51,819 nt of DNA from Microbispora amethystogenes (GCF_016863015.1 NZ_BOOB01000060.1:1-51819); one strand, 5' to 3'; shown: positions 15,573 to 24,785, counted from the stretch's first letter. Notes: generated by a model not told the origin, from the sequence alone. Numbers and translations: made by a program.

Positions 15573-16247
15573 ATGACCGCCACCGAAATCCCCGTACTCC
15601 CCGACCTCAACCACTCGACGGAGCGGGCCAGCGCCGGAAAGCAGCCGGCGACCGCCGACCCGGGCCTCCTCGGGTACCCCGCCTTCGCGACCGCGGCGTT
15701 CGCGCTGGCCCTGTTCCTGACCGGCTTCAACCAGGTCACCATCCCCAGCACGCTCGCCGCCCCGCTGCCGATCATGTCCCTCTGCGGCGTGCTCCTCATC
15801 GGCGCCACCGTCTGGGCGGCCCGCCGCGGCGACGGCTGGCAGGCGACCATGTTCGGCCTGTTCGGCGCTTTTTGGCTGAGCTTCTCCATGCTCGTGTTCG
15901 GCCTCGTCAACAGCTGGTTCGGCCAGCTTCCGGAGCCCGCGCAGCGCGGCGCCCAGGCCAACTTCATCCTGGTCTGGCTCGGGCTCATGACCGTGGTGAC
16001 CCTCACCACGCTCCGCCTTCCGAAGATCTTCGGGCTGCTGTTCCTCGTCATCGACTTCTCGCTGCTGACGCTGTTCATCGCCGTCAGCGTGGCGCGGCCC
16101 GGTGCCGCGGGTGACCCGTGGATCCTCCCCTTCGGCATCATCGCGATTTTCTCGATGCCGCTGATCGGCATGTACCTGTTCGCCGGTTCGCTGAACGCCT
16201 CCCTCGGCGGCAAGATGTTCCCGGTGGGCAAGCCGTTCAAGAGCTGA
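15573..16247 (+). CDS. AceTr (Gpr1/FUN34/YaaH, SatP-like) membrane permease
   Basis: A 224-residue protein with six predicted membrane segments. The family signature is near the start of the membrane part (YPAFATAAFALALFLTGFNQ; typical NPxPLGL/AFALT-like region), with the conserved glycine- and Asn-rich helix contacts and a C-terminal GMYLF segment. Members move acetate or succinate, and some are uncharacterised. GGAGAG stands 6 bases before the ATG. It is the first gene on the plus side of the divergent promoter, ahead of the secreted oxidase and MFS exporter. Whether it serves the antibiotic pathway (for example two-carbon acid uptake) is unknown. Confidence 0.8.
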   Translation: MTATEIPVLPDLNHSTERASAGKQPATADPGLLGYPAFATAAFALALFLTGFNQVTIPSTLAAPLPIMSLCGVLLIGATVWAARRGDGWQATMFGLFGAFWLSFSMLVFGLVNSWFGQLPEPAQRGAQANFILVWLGLMTVVTLTTLRLPKIFGLLFLVIDFSLLTLFIAVSVARPGAAGDPWILPFGIIAIFSMPLIGMYLFAGSLNASLGGKMFPVGKPFKS

Positions 16248-16322
16248 AACCAGCCCTGCGCAAACCTGCACTGCTGATTCCAGCGCTGGAACGGTCAGGA
16301 AAGAACGAAAACCACTCGATCA

Positions 16323-16349
16323 GGCGGGCGTCGGAGAAGGGCGCCCGCC
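16323..16349. other. GC-rich stem-loop between permease and oxidase genes
   Basis: Perfect 8-base arms GGCGGGCG (16323-16330) and CGCCCGCC (16342-16349) with an 11-base loop. There is no T-tract, so it is either a weak terminator after the permease or an mRNA-stabilising element in the 138-base gap. The oxidase ribosome site GAGGAG follows at 16372. Confidence 0.5.
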
Positions 16350-16385
16350 GAGGTCGGGTAATTCGCCGATTGAGGAGTGGAAAGC

Positions 16386-17996
16386 GTGACCGTATACAAC
16401 CGCCGGGGATTCCTGGCCGGCGCGGCGGCGGCCGGGGCCGGCCTGGCCTCGGGGGTCGCCCTGGGCGGCACACCGGCGTCCGCGGGAACCACCGGCACCC
16501 GGTGCGTGCCCGAGTTCGGCCCCTTCGTCGTCCGGCCCGGTGATCCCCGCTTCGACAGCCTGCGCAGCGGGCACAACATGCGCTTCACCGGCGCGCCCGA
16601 CCAGGTGACCGTGGTGGGTTCGGCCGAGCAGGTCGTGGACGCGGTCGGCGCGGCCGTGGCGGCGGGCAAGCGGCTGGTCGCCCGCTCCGGCGGCCACTGC
16701 ATGGAGGACTTCACCACCACCTCCGACGTCAAGGCGGTCGTCGACCTGTCCCAGATGACGGCGGTCTACCACGACGCGCGGCGCGGGGCCTTCGCCGTGG
16801 AGCCCGGCGCCCTCGTCGGCGAGGTGGCCGAGACCCTCTTCAAGGGCTGGGGCGTGATGATCCCCTTCACCGGTTGCGCGACCGTCGGCATCGGCGGGCA
16901 CATCCCCGGCGGCGGTTACGGCTTCTTCTCCCGCAAGCACGGCCTCAGCGTCGACCACCTGAACGCGGTCGAGGTCGTCACCGTCGACGCCACGGGCAGG
17001 CCCCGCGTCGTCGTGGCCACCGACAGCCCGTCCGACCCCAACCGCGACCTGTTCTGGGCGCACACCGGCGGCGGCGCGGGCAACTTCGGCATCGTCACCC
17101 GCTACTGGTTCAGGACGCCGGGTGTCACGTCCACCGACCCCACCCGGCTCCTGCCCCGGACCGGCAACCAGCGGGCCCGGCTGCTCATGTGGTCGTGGGA
17201 CGCGATGACCGAGCAGGCCTTCACCACCCTGGTCGGCAACTACTGCACCTGGTACCAGAACAACAGCGCGCCGGGCAGCCCGGCGGTGAACCTGTGGGGC
17301 ACGCTCACCACGAACCACCGCTCGGCCGGGACGCTGATGCTGCTGGCCGGCGTGGACGAGTCGGTGCCGGGCGGCCAGGCGATGCTCGACGCCCACTTCG
17401 CGGCCGTCACCTCCGGCGTGGGCGTCGAACCGATGGTCGACGTCCAGGAGACCACCCCCTGGCTCGACCCCCGCAACTGGGTCAGCGACCCCGCCGGACG
17501 CCAGAAGAACAAGACCGCCGACCTGCGCCGCAGCTACACCGCCGCGCAGATCGCGACACTCTGGCGGCACCTGAGCGACGACTCCTACTACAACCCCAAC
17601 GCCTTGGTGAACATCACCGGCTTCGGCGGGCGGATCAACAGCGTCGCGTCCGGCGCGACCGCCGCCGTCCACCGCGACTCCGTCCTGCGGGTCTACTTCA
17701 CCGCCGGCGGCTGGAGCAGCGAGTACGAGGACGAGACCAACATGGCGTGGGTCCGGAACCTCTACCGGGAGCTCTACCAGGACACCGGCGGGGTGCCGGT
17801 GCCGAACGCCGTCAACGGCGGAGCGTTCATCAACTACCCCGACAGGGACCTGGCCGACCCGGCGTGGAACACCTCCGGCACTCCCTGGCACACGCTCTAC
17901 TACCGCGACAACTACCCCAGACTGCAGCGGATCAAGAAGCGGTACGACCCGCGCGACGTCTTCCGGCACGGCCTGTCCATCGGCCTGCCCTCCTAG
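16386..17996 (+). CDS. Tat-exported berberine-bridge-type FAD oxidase, bicovalent flavin
   Basis: A 536-residue secreted flavoprotein. The N-terminus has a twin-arginine signal (NRRGFLAG, then an Ala/Gly-rich hydrophobic stretch and ASA-type cleavage near residue 33). The FAD_binding_4 domain shows both covalent attachment residues of bicovalent oxidases: His104 in RSGGHCMED and Cys164 in FTGCATVGIGGH, followed by PGGGYG. A C-terminal BBE domain ends in the usual NYPDRD...YYRDNYPRLQ...KKRYDPRDVF pattern. The start at 16386 (GTG) is set by GAGGAG 8 bases upstream; the frame extends three codons further without a site. The naphthyridinomycin and saframycin clusters encode comparable secreted oxidases (NapU, SfmCy2) that modify the exported compound; the same role is inferred here. 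Confidence 0.92.
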   Translation: MTVYNRRGFLAGAAAAGAGLASGVALGGTPASAGTTGTRCVPEFGPFVVRPGDPRFDSLRSGHNMRFTGAPDQVTVVGSAEQVVDAVGAAVAAGKRLVARSGGHCMEDFTTTSDVKAVVDLSQMTAVYHDARRGAFAVEPGALVGEVAETLFKGWGVMIPFTGCATVGIGGHIPGGGYGFFSRKHGLSVDHLNAVEVVTVDATGRPRVVVATDSPSDPNRDLFWAHTGGGAGNFGIVTRYWFRTPGVTSTDPTRLLPRTGNQRARLLMWSWDAMTEQAFTTLVGNYCTWYQNNSAPGSPAVNLWGTLTTNHRSAGTLMLLAGVDESVPGGQAMLDAHFAAVTSGVGVEPMVDVQETTPWLDPRNWVSDPAGRQKNKTADLRRSYTAAQIATLWRHLSDDSYYNPNALVNITGFGGRINSVASGATAAVHRDSVLRVYFTAGGWSSEYEDETNMAWVRNLYRELYQDTGGVPVPNAVNGGAFINYPDRDLADPAWNTSGTPWHTLYYRDNYPRLQRIKKRYDPRDVFRHGLSIGLPS

Positions 17997-18049
17997 CACG
18001 AAGCACACCCCCCGCGCCCGCGGCGCGAATCCGGAGCCGGAGGATCTCC

Positions 18050-19495
18050 ATGCTCACTCATCCGTCAACCCGGACCGTCCCCGACGGAATCAGGGGCAAG
18101 AGCCTGATCGCCCTGTCCGTCGTGGTGGCCTTCTGGGCGCTCATCATGGTCGACGAGATGGTGATCAGCATCTCGCTGGCCGGGATCGGCCAGGCGCTCC
18201 AGATGTCCCAGACCGAGCTCTCCTGGGTCGTCAACGCCTACCTTCTCCCGTACGGCGGCCTGCTGCTGCTCGGCGGCAGGGCCGGCGACATCCTCGGCAA
18301 GCGCCGGGTGTTCGTCGCGGGCGTCGCCTTCTACACCGCGGGCTGCCTGGCCCGCGCGCTCGCTCCGGACGCTTGGCTGGTCATCGCGGCCCGGGGGGCC
18401 CAGGGCGTCGGCGCGGCGCTCGCCACGCCGTGCGTGCTGGCCCTGATCGTCAGCATGTTCGAGGAGGGCGCGCTGCGCCGCCGGGCGATCAGCGCGTACA
18501 CGGTCGCGGGCGGCGCCGGCGCCGCCGTCGGGCTGATGCTGGTGGGGCTGCTCGGCACGATCAGTTCCTGGCGCGTGGTGCTGCTGCCCAGCGCGGTCTT
18601 CGGCCTCGTCCTGCTGGTGCTGGGTCCGATGGTGATCGCCGAGACCCCGCGCCGCCCCGGGCGGTTCGACTTCGCGGGCGCGCTGAGCGCCACCCTGGGC
18701 GTCGTCGCGATCGTCTACGGGCTCACCACCTCGCAGGGCGGCGACTGGCTCAACGGCTGGGTGATCGGCTCCGTCGTGGCCGGCCTGGTGCTCCTCGCGC
18801 TGTTCGTGCTGATCAGCAGGCGGGCCCGGCAGCCGCTGCTCGACCTGCGGCTGTTCGCCGACCGGAGCCGCGTCGGGGCCTACCTGGTGCTGATGATCAC
18901 GCCGGGCGCGCAGATCGGCCTGTTCTTCTACCTCAGCCAGTATTTCCAGATCGTCCTCGGCTACAGCACCCTGACCACCGCGTTCGCCTTCCTGGCCGTC
19001 TCCGTCGGCATGACCGGCGCGGCGAGCCTGGCCGTCCGCCTCGAACCCAGGATCGGCGGGCGGATGGTCGTGCTGATCGGCGCGGTGCTGCTGCTCATCT
19101 CCAACGCCTGGCTGCTGCGGATGGACATCGGCGACGGCTACTGGACCGGCGTGCTGCCCTCGCTGGTGCTCGTCGGGGCCGGCGTCGCCATGGCGATCAT
19201 CCCCGCGTTCAGCCGCGCCACCTCGGGCGTCGAGAGCGAGGACGCCGGTGCGGCGTCCAGCGTGGTGAGCATGGTGCAGAACGTCGGGTCGTCCCTCGCC
19301 CTCGCCGTGATCGTGGTCATCGCCACCGCGGCGAGCACCCGCGCGACCGAGCACCCGCCGGCCGGCCTGTCCAAGGAGGCCCTCGACGGGTACGTGTTCA
19401 GCCAGGGGATGCAGGCGACCTTCCTGACAGGCGCGGGCTTCGCCGTGGCGGCGCTGCTCGCCGCCCTGCTCATCGGCAGGTCCCGGACCTCCTGA
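18050..19495 (+). CDS. MFS drug exporter, DHA2 (EmrB/QacA) family, 14 TM
   Basis: A 481-residue proton-coupled exporter with about 14 hydrophobic segments. Motif A-like LLLGGRAGDILGKRRVFVAG follows TM2, a Motif B-like region RGAQGVGAA lies in TM4, and a Motif C-like glycine-rich AGGAGAAVGLMLVGLL is in TM5. The strong site GGAGGA lies a few bases before the ATG at 18050. It sits directly after the secreted oxidase gene, pointing to export of the antibiotic precursor that the oxidase then meets outside the cell (inference). Confidence 0.92.
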   Translation: MLTHPSTRTVPDGIRGKSLIALSVVVAFWALIMVDEMVISISLAGIGQALQMSQTELSWVVNAYLLPYGGLLLLGGRAGDILGKRRVFVAGVAFYTAGCLARALAPDAWLVIAARGAQGVGAALATPCVLALIVSMFEEGALRRRAISAYTVAGGAGAAVGLMLVGLLGTISSWRVVLLPSAVFGLVLLVLGPMVIAETPRRPGRFDFAGALSATLGVVAIVYGLTTSQGGDWLNGWVIGSVVAGLVLLALFVLISRRARQPLLDLRLFADRSRVGAYLVLMITPGAQIGLFFYLSQYFQIVLGYSTLTTAFAFLAVSVGMTGAASLAVRLEPRIGGRMVVLIGAVLLLISNAWLLRMDIGDGYWTGVLPSLVLVGAGVAMAIIPAFSRATSGVESEDAGAASSVVSMVQNVGSSLALAVIVVIATAASTRATEHPPAGLSKEALDGYVFSQGMQATFLTGAGFAVAALLAALLIGRSRTS

Positions 19496-19504
19496 GAGCC
19501 CGCG

Positions 19505-20026
19505 ATGAGCTACCGGCACCCGCTTGAGGAGACCAGGCTCCTGGAGTCGTTCGCGAACACGATCGACGTCGAACGCGGCGTCGATCTCCTGGAGAGCGTG
19601 GCGGGCATGCGCGCCTGGCTGACCGCGCAGGGGCTGCCCGCCCACGTCACGCCGCACGACCTGGCCCGTGCCCGCACCCTGCGGGAGGGCCTGCGGGCCC
19701 GGCTGCTCGCCGACGGCGAGCAGCCGGACCGCCGGTCGACGGCCGCGGCGCACGCCGTCCTGGACGGCCTCGCACTCCGCTCCGACGACCCGCTCGCCGC
19801 CATCGCCCGGGCCTGGCTCGCCACCACCGCGAGCGGCGAGTGGCCGCGCCTGAAGCGCTGCCCCGACCGGCGGTGCGGCTGGGTCTTCTGGGACGGCTCC
19901 CGCGACGGCACCCGCACCCGCTGCTCCCGCCCGCCCATGCTTATCAACGACAAGGTGGTGGCCCAGGCGAGTGCCTCACCTGATGTGCACCTGATCGGCC
20001 TGCCGGCCCTGTACGGCCGGAGCTGA
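19505..20026 (+). CDS. ABATE-domain protein with degenerate CGNR zinc ribbon
   Basis: A 173-residue protein of the ABATE/CGNR family of putative stress transcription factors. Residues 1-115 match the ABATE domain (SFANTIDVERGVD...LARARTLREGLRARL). The C-terminal zinc ribbon starts normally with CPDRRCGWVFWDGSRDGTRTRCS, but the expected CGNR box after the third cysteine is missing and is replaced by an unrelated 35-residue tail. Either the gene ending has been rearranged or the protein has lost its DNA-binding motif. It lies 9 bases after the MFS gene and is probably co-transcribed, so it could be a remnant regulator of the exporter genes. Confidence 0.75.
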   Translation: MSYRHPLEETRLLESFANTIDVERGVDLLESVAGMRAWLTAQGLPAHVTPHDLARARTLREGLRARLLADGEQPDRRSTAAAHAVLDGLALRSDDPLAAIARAWLATTASGEWPRLKRCPDRRCGWVFWDGSRDGTRTRCSRPPMLINDKVVAQASASPDVHLIGLPALYGRS

Positions 20027-20121
20027 CCCGGCTCGGCCCGGCGTGACCGGGTCTGGGCGCGCCCACCGTGAGTCCCTCCCTCGGTAGGGTCCCCCTGGGG
20101 AGGATGCCGGCGAGAGGAATC

Positions 20122-21072
20122 GTGAGCGTGGTGGAGCGGGCCGACGAGACGGAATTGCACGGGGCGGGGCTGCACGAGGTGGGGCCGGGGATCTTCGCCT
20201 GGGTGCAGCCGGACGGCACCTGGTGGCTGAACAACGCCGGAGCCGTGGCAGGCGACGACGGCGTGCTGATCGTCGACACCTGCGCGACCGAGGCGCGCAC
20301 CCGGCGGTTTCTCGGCGCGGTCGCCGAGGCGACCGGCGACGTGCCGATCCGGATGGCGGTGAACACCCACCAGCACGGGGACCACTGCTACGGCAACAGC
20401 CTGCTCCCGGACGACACGGTCGTCTTCGGGCACGCGGCGATGAGAGAGGCGTTGCTGGCCGATCCGATCATCGACGGCTGCCCGCCGATGTGGAGGCCGG
20501 TGCCCGACTGGGGACACGTGACGCGCCGCCCGCCGTCGGTGGTGTTCACCTCCGAGCTGACCGTCCATCTCGGGGGGCGCCGCGTCGACTTGCGGCATCC
20601 CGGCCACGCCGCGCACACCCCCGGGGACGTGGTGGCGTGGCTTCCCGGCGAACGGGTGCTGTTCGCCGGGGACCTGCTGTTCAACGGGCTCACGCCGCTG
20701 GTGCTGATGGGATCGCTTGAGGGGGCGTTGCGGTCGCTGGACTGGCTGGCGGCCTTCGAACCCGAGCGCGTCGTGCCGGGGCACGGGCCGCTCGCCACAG
20801 CCTCCGAGCTGCCGGAGATCCTGGCCGCGCACGAGCGGTACTACCGCTTCGTCCTTGACGCCGCCCGGGCGGGACGTGAGAACGGGCTCACCCCGCTGGC
20901 CGCCGCGCAGGTAGCCGACCTGGGCGAGTTCGCCGGATGGGCGGACGCCGAGCGCCTGGTGCTCAACCTCCACCGTGCCTACGCCGAGGCCGAAGGCGGC
21001 GAGGTGGATCTCCTCGCCGCCTTGGGCGACGCCGTGACCTGGCACGGCGGGCCGCTGCCGACCTCGGTCTGA
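20122..21072 (+). CDS. Metallo-beta-lactamase-fold hydrolase
   Basis: About 316 residues. The di-zinc motifs of the MBL fold are present: NTHQHGDHCYGN (HxHxDH), the third-strand His in HPGHAAHTPGD, the bridging Asp in LFAGDLLFNG, and the final His in VVPGHGP. The glyoxalase II/arylsulfatase-like MBL subgroup is likely; the substrate is unknown. The GTG at 20122 follows AGAGG closely; another GTG at 20128 and an ATG at 20104 are alternatives. The 95-base gap upstream separates it from the antibiotic cluster. It converges with the GH3 gene, with only 8 bases between stops. Confidence 0.88.
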   Translation: MSVVERADETELHGAGLHEVGPGIFAWVQPDGTWWLNNAGAVAGDDGVLIVDTCATEARTRRFLGAVAEATGDVPIRMAVNTHQHGDHCYGNSLLPDDTVVFGHAAMREALLADPIIDGCPPMWRPVPDWGHVTRRPPSVVFTSELTVHLGGRRVDLRHPGHAAHTPGDVVAWLPGERVLFAGDLLFNGLTPLVLMGSLEGALRSLDWLAAFEPERVVPGHGPLATASELPEILAAHERYYRFVLDAARAGRENGLTPLAAAQVADLGEFAGWADAERLVLNLHRAYAEAEGGEVDLLAALGDAVTWHGGPLPTSV

Positions 21073-21080
21073 GGCCGGTG

Positions 21081-24000
21081 TCACGACCAGCCCTGCAGTC
21101 CGGCTCCGTATGGATAGAGGGGGTTGCCGTAGGTGGTGGGGACGGTCTGGCCCGCGTCGATGCGGGCCCGGATGTCCGACCGCTGGGCGGCGGTCGCGCC
21201 CAGGTCGTAGGGGAGGTTCCAGTCCTCGACGGCGTCGGCGAGCACGTCGCCGCCGCCCGGCTTGAGGATCTGGTCGAGGCCGCGTGGGAGCTGCCACGGC
21301 AGGCGTCCGCGCGGCGTGTAGTCGCCGAACAGGAGGCCGGCCGTGGCCGGGCCGACCTCCTCACCGCCCCGGTACGTCACCACGATGGCGTCGGCCAGGC
21401 CGTTCCACTCGCTGATGACGATGGGCCGGGGGAGGGTCAGCACGACGACCACCGGAATGCCCTGGTTCTTGAAGTTCTGGATGACGGCCAGCTGGTCGGC
21501 GGGCAGCTGGGGTTGCTCCTTCACCCAGGCGGTGGCGTGCGTGTAGGTCGGCTCGCCGACCGCCACGATCGCGAGCTTGGGCGAAGGCCCGGTGTCCTGG
21601 TAGACGTTGACGCCCGCGGTGGCCGCCCGCGCCTTCACCGCGTCCAGCAACGTCTGCGAGCCGTACTCCTGGTGGAAGAAGCTCGTCCAGATGCAGCAGG
21701 CCGATCCGTCGGTGGCCCGCGGGCCGGCCACCACGACGTTGTCGCCCGCCTTGAGCTTCAGCGGCACCACGCCGTTGTTCTTGAGCAGCGTGATGGACTC
21801 CCGGGCGGCCTGATTGGCGAGCGCGACGTACGACGGCTGGTGGAAGCGGTAGGGACCGTTCACCGGGTCGCCGTACGGGTGCTCGAACACGCCGAGCGTG
21901 AACTTCAGGCGCAGGATCCGGGTCACCGCGTCGTTGATTCGCGCGATCGGGACTCCTGCGAGGAAGGTCGCCATCGTGAACCCGGTGGCTCCGGGGTCGG
22001 CCCCGCCCATCACGTCGGAGCCGGCGTTCGCGGCCTTGACCCAGACCGAGGACGGCAGCCAGTCGGTGGTGATGAGACCGGTGTAACCGAGGTTGTTCCG
22101 CAGGTAGTCGAGGATCGGTTTGCTGTCGCCCGCGCCCGAGCCGCCCGGGTCGAGGTAGGAGCTTCCGGCGTACCCCGGCATGATGTTCACCGCGCCGGCC
22201 TCCATCGCGGCCCTGAACGGGATCATGTGGTACCTGATCGTGACCGCGTCGTAGGTGATCCCGGCCTCGCCGCCCGCGCCCTCGCCCGGCCAGTGCTTGA
22301 CGGTTGCCAGCACGGAGGCGGGGTTGAGCTCGGGGCCGCCCTGGAGCCCGGCCACCAGCGCGCGGACCTGGGCGGCCGCGACGTCGGCGTTCTCGCCGTT
22401 GCCCTCCTGGATGCGGGGGTAGAGGACCTTGGTGCCGACCTCGGCGAGCGGGCCGAGCACGCCGCGCGCCCCGACCTCGAGCTCCTCGCGGCGCTGCGTG
22501 TCGCCGAGCCTGTAGTCGAGCGCGTAGTCCTTGCCCGCCGCGAGCGCGCTCTGCAGGGGATAGGTGGTCTGGTATCCGGCGATGGTGTCGCCCGCCGAGA
22601 CGGGCGGGATGCCGAGCCGGGTTCCTGACGCGGTCAGCAGGACGGCGTGCAGGTCGTTCGGCAACGCCGGGCCGAAGTGCCAGCCCGAGAGCGGGTAGGT
22701 CTGGGCGTTGTAGAACATCTGGTACGCCTTCTCCTCGGGGGTCATCCTGCCGAGAAGGTCGTTCACTCTGGTTTCGACGGGCAGCCGCCAGTTCTCGTAC
22801 GGCTCGATCGTGCCGTTCTTGTCGAGGTCGCGGGCACCGTTGACGATCGGGACGCCGTCGGCGGCCTGCTCGATGTCGGGCAGGTAGAGGCTGAAGGTGC
22901 GGATGTTCGACGTCGTCCTCGCGCCCGACCCGCTCACCGCGACGACGTACCACTTGTACGTCCACCGGTCGGGGATGTCCCAGGTGGGCGTGTAGCTCGT
23001 GCCGGTCGGCTCGGCGACCTTGGTGTAGAGGTCGATCAGGTTGCCCGAGGCGGTGAAGTCGTAGTCGGTGCGGCTGACGTTCAGCCAGACCTCGTAGCGC
23101 ACCGCGCCGGAGACGGCCGCCCAGGAGAACGCGGGCCGCCGGGTGTCGGTGACCATGGCCTTGTCGGCGGGGGCGGACAGCGCGAACTGGCCGGTGGTCG
23201 CCGGGGCCCTGGTGGGCGGGGACAGCAGGGGAGCGGTCGTGGCCGCCGTGTCCACGGTGCCGAAGACCTGGAACTCCCACAGCGAGTAGCCGTAGCCCGT
23301 CGCGCGGGCCGTGCCGGCGAAGCGGACGTAGCGGCCGTCGCCGGTGACGTTCAGGTTCTCGACGCCGCCTCTGCCGCCGGTCGTGGTGTAGATCGGCGTC
23401 CACGACGTGCCGTTGGCGGACACCTCGATCCGGTAACCCGTGGCGTACGCGGACTCCCAGTTGAGCGTGACACCGGTGACGTGCCCGGCGCCGCCGAGGT
23501 CGACCCGCAGCCACTGGTCGTCGGAGTACTGGCTCGACCAGCGGGTCGTCGTCCGCCCGTCGAGCGCCGCCGCCGGGGCGTTGCCGCCCTCCCAGGACGA
23601 GGCCGTCACCTGCTTGTACGCCGAGATCGGCGTCCCGCTCGGCGGCGGGTCGATGGTGCCGCCGCCGCTGGTGTGGACGGCGAACTCCCACAGCGAGTAG
23701 CCGTAGCCGGTGGCGCGGGCGGTACCGTAGAGGCGGACGTAGCGGCCCGAGCCGGTGACGTCGAGGGTCTGCATGCCGCCGGTGCCGGTGGTGGTGGAGT
23801 AGACGTCGGTCCAGGTGGAGGCGTTGCCGGAGACCTGGATTTTGAAGGCTGTGGCGTAGGCCGCCTCCCACGTCAGGACGACCTTGCAGATCGTCTTGGC
23901 CGAGCCCAGGTCCACCTGGAGCCACTGCGGGTCGGCGGCGGCGCTCGACCAGCGGGTGCCGGGGTCGCCGTCCACCGCCGCGGACGCGGGCGTCCCGGCG

Positions 24001-24581
24001 TTCTCGGTGGACGAGGCGGTCGCGGGCCGGTTCAGCGCGCTGTTGGGGCCGGTGCAGCCCGGCGACGTGCCGGTGGTGCCGTAGACCTGGAACTCCCACA
24101 GGGAGTAGCCGTATGCGGTGGCGCGGGCGGTGCCGTAGAGGCGGACGTAGCGGCCCGAGCCGGTGAGGTTGAGGGTCTGCGTGCCGCCGGTGCCGGTGGT
24201 GGTGGAGTAGAGGTCGGTCCAGGTGGTGGCGTCGGCCGACACCTGGATCTTGAACGAGGTGGCGTAGGCGGTCTCCCAGTTGAGGGTGACCTGGCTCAGC
24301 GTCGCCGTTGTGCCGAGGTCCACCTGGAGCCACTGCGGGTCGCCGAACGCGCTGGACCACCGGGTGCCGGTGTTCCCGTCGACGGCGGCCGACGCCGGTG
24401 TGCCGGCGTTCTCGGTGGACGAGGCCGTCGCGGTCCTGCCCTGCGACAGCAGGATGGGCGCGGCCGCGGCCGGCGCGGACACGGCCGTCGCTGCGACGAC
24501 GCAGGCCACGACCAGGACCAGCGCGCTGAGCACGGCCGTCAGAGCGCGGCGCGTGGGATGGATCGTCGAACGCTTTCGCAT
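21081..24581 (-). CDS. Secreted GH3 glycosidase with three F5/8-type C (discoidin) domains
   Basis: An 1166-residue exported enzyme. Residues 1-41 are a Sec signal ending APAAAA. Three consecutive galactose-binding-like F5/8-type C domains follow (about 42-170, 178-308, 320-445), each with the WLQVDLG / YVRLYGTA pattern, then a fibronectin-like domain (about 465-570). The GH3 N-domain (about 590-890) carries KHWPGEG and the nucleophile region GLITTDW, where Asp is the predicted nucleophile, and a GH3 C-domain ends the protein. Probable role: beta-glucosidase or related exo-glycosidase anchored to polysaccharide by the discoidin domains. GAGAGA precedes the ATG. It is downstream of, and separated by a strong hairpin from, the large sugar-oxidising exoenzyme gene. 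Confidence 0.93.
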   Translation of the reverse strand: MRKRSTIHPTRRALTAVLSALVLVVACVVAATAVSAPAAAAPILLSQGRTATASSTENAGTPASAAVDGNTGTRWSSAFGDPQWLQVDLGTTATLSQVTLNWETAYATSFKIQVSADATTWTDLYSTTTGTGGTQTLNLTGSGRYVRLYGTARATAYGYSLWEFQVYGTTGTSPGCTGPNSALNRPATASSTENAGTPASAAVDGDPGTRWSSAAADPQWLQVDLGSAKTICKVVLTWEAAYATAFKIQVSGNASTWTDVYSTTTGTGGMQTLDVTGSGRYVRLYGTARATGYGYSLWEFAVHTSGGGTIDPPPSGTPISAYKQVTASSWEGGNAPAAALDGRTTTRWSSQYSDDQWLRVDLGGAGHVTGVTLNWESAYATGYRIEVSANGTSWTPIYTTTGGRGGVENLNVTGDGRYVRFAGTARATGYGYSLWEFQVFGTVDTAATTAPLLSPPTRAPATTGQFALSAPADKAMVTDTRRPAFSWAAVSGAVRYEVWLNVSRTDYDFTASGNLIDLYTKVAEPTGTSYTPTWDIPDRWTYKWYVVAVSGSGARTTSNIRTFSLYLPDIEQAADGVPIVNGARDLDKNGTIEPYENWRLPVETRVNDLLGRMTPEEKAYQMFYNAQTYPLSGWHFGPALPNDLHAVLLTASGTRLGIPPVSAGDTIAGYQTTYPLQSALAAGKDYALDYRLGDTQRREELEVGARGVLGPLAEVGTKVLYPRIQEGNGENADVAAAQVRALVAGLQGGPELNPASVLATVKHWPGEGAGGEAGITYDAVTIRYHMIPFRAAMEAGAVNIMPGYAGSSYLDPGGSGAGDSKPILDYLRNNLGYTGLITTDWLPSSVWVKAANAGSDVMGGADPGATGFTMATFLAGVPIARINDAVTRILRLKFTLGVFEHPYGDPVNGPYRFHQPSYVALANQAARESITLLKNNGVVPLKLKAGDNVVVAGPRATDGSACCIWTSFFHQEYGSQTLLDAVKARAATAGVNVYQDTGPSPKLAIVAVGEPTYTHATAWVKEQPQLPADQLAVIQNFKNQGIPVVVVLTLPRPIVISEWNGLADAIVVTYRGGEEVGPATAGLLFGDYTPRGRLPWQLPRGLDQILKPGGGDVLADAVEDWNLPYDLGATAAQRSDIRARIDAGQTVPTTYGNPLYPYGAGLQGWS
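23270..24440. repeat. Three near-identical DNA copies encoding the F5/8C domains
   Basis: The domain-coding DNA repeats with periods of 411 and 408 bases; the same marker word (CACAGNGAGTAG) begins at 23278, 23689 and 24097. The two outermost-N-terminal copies (23689 and 24097 series) remain very alike at DNA level over more than 300 bases, suggesting recent duplication or gene conversion within the gene. Confidence 0.8.
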
Positions 24582-24753
24582 GATGGCGATCTCTCTTCGG
24601 GGGGTGAACGGGGACGAGCCCTGACCCGAGAGTGATCGCCTTCGAGACTTAGGTCAATACTTGAATTTAGTATCCGAGGGAATGATCTTGACTCTCACGG
24701 AAAGCAGCGGGTCAACCACCGGGTCGTACGAGGCCGCTCGTGCGATGAGGGGC

Positions 24754-24785
24754 GGGGCCGGCCGGCTCATGGGCCGGCCGGCCCC
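24754..24785 (-). terminator. Strong hairpin downstream of the large exoenzyme gene
   Basis: A perfect 12-base inverted repeat, GGGGCCGGCCGG (24754-24765) and CCGGCCGGCCCC (24774-24785), with an 8-base loop. It lies 83 bases past the stop of the minus-strand exoenzyme and about 170 bases before the GH3 start. No T-tract follows, as is common for actinomycete terminators. The rest of this 286-base gap (24582-24753) is unusually AT-rich around 24640-24680 and presumably holds the GH3 promoter, but I cannot fix -35/-10 boxes. Confidence 0.65.
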
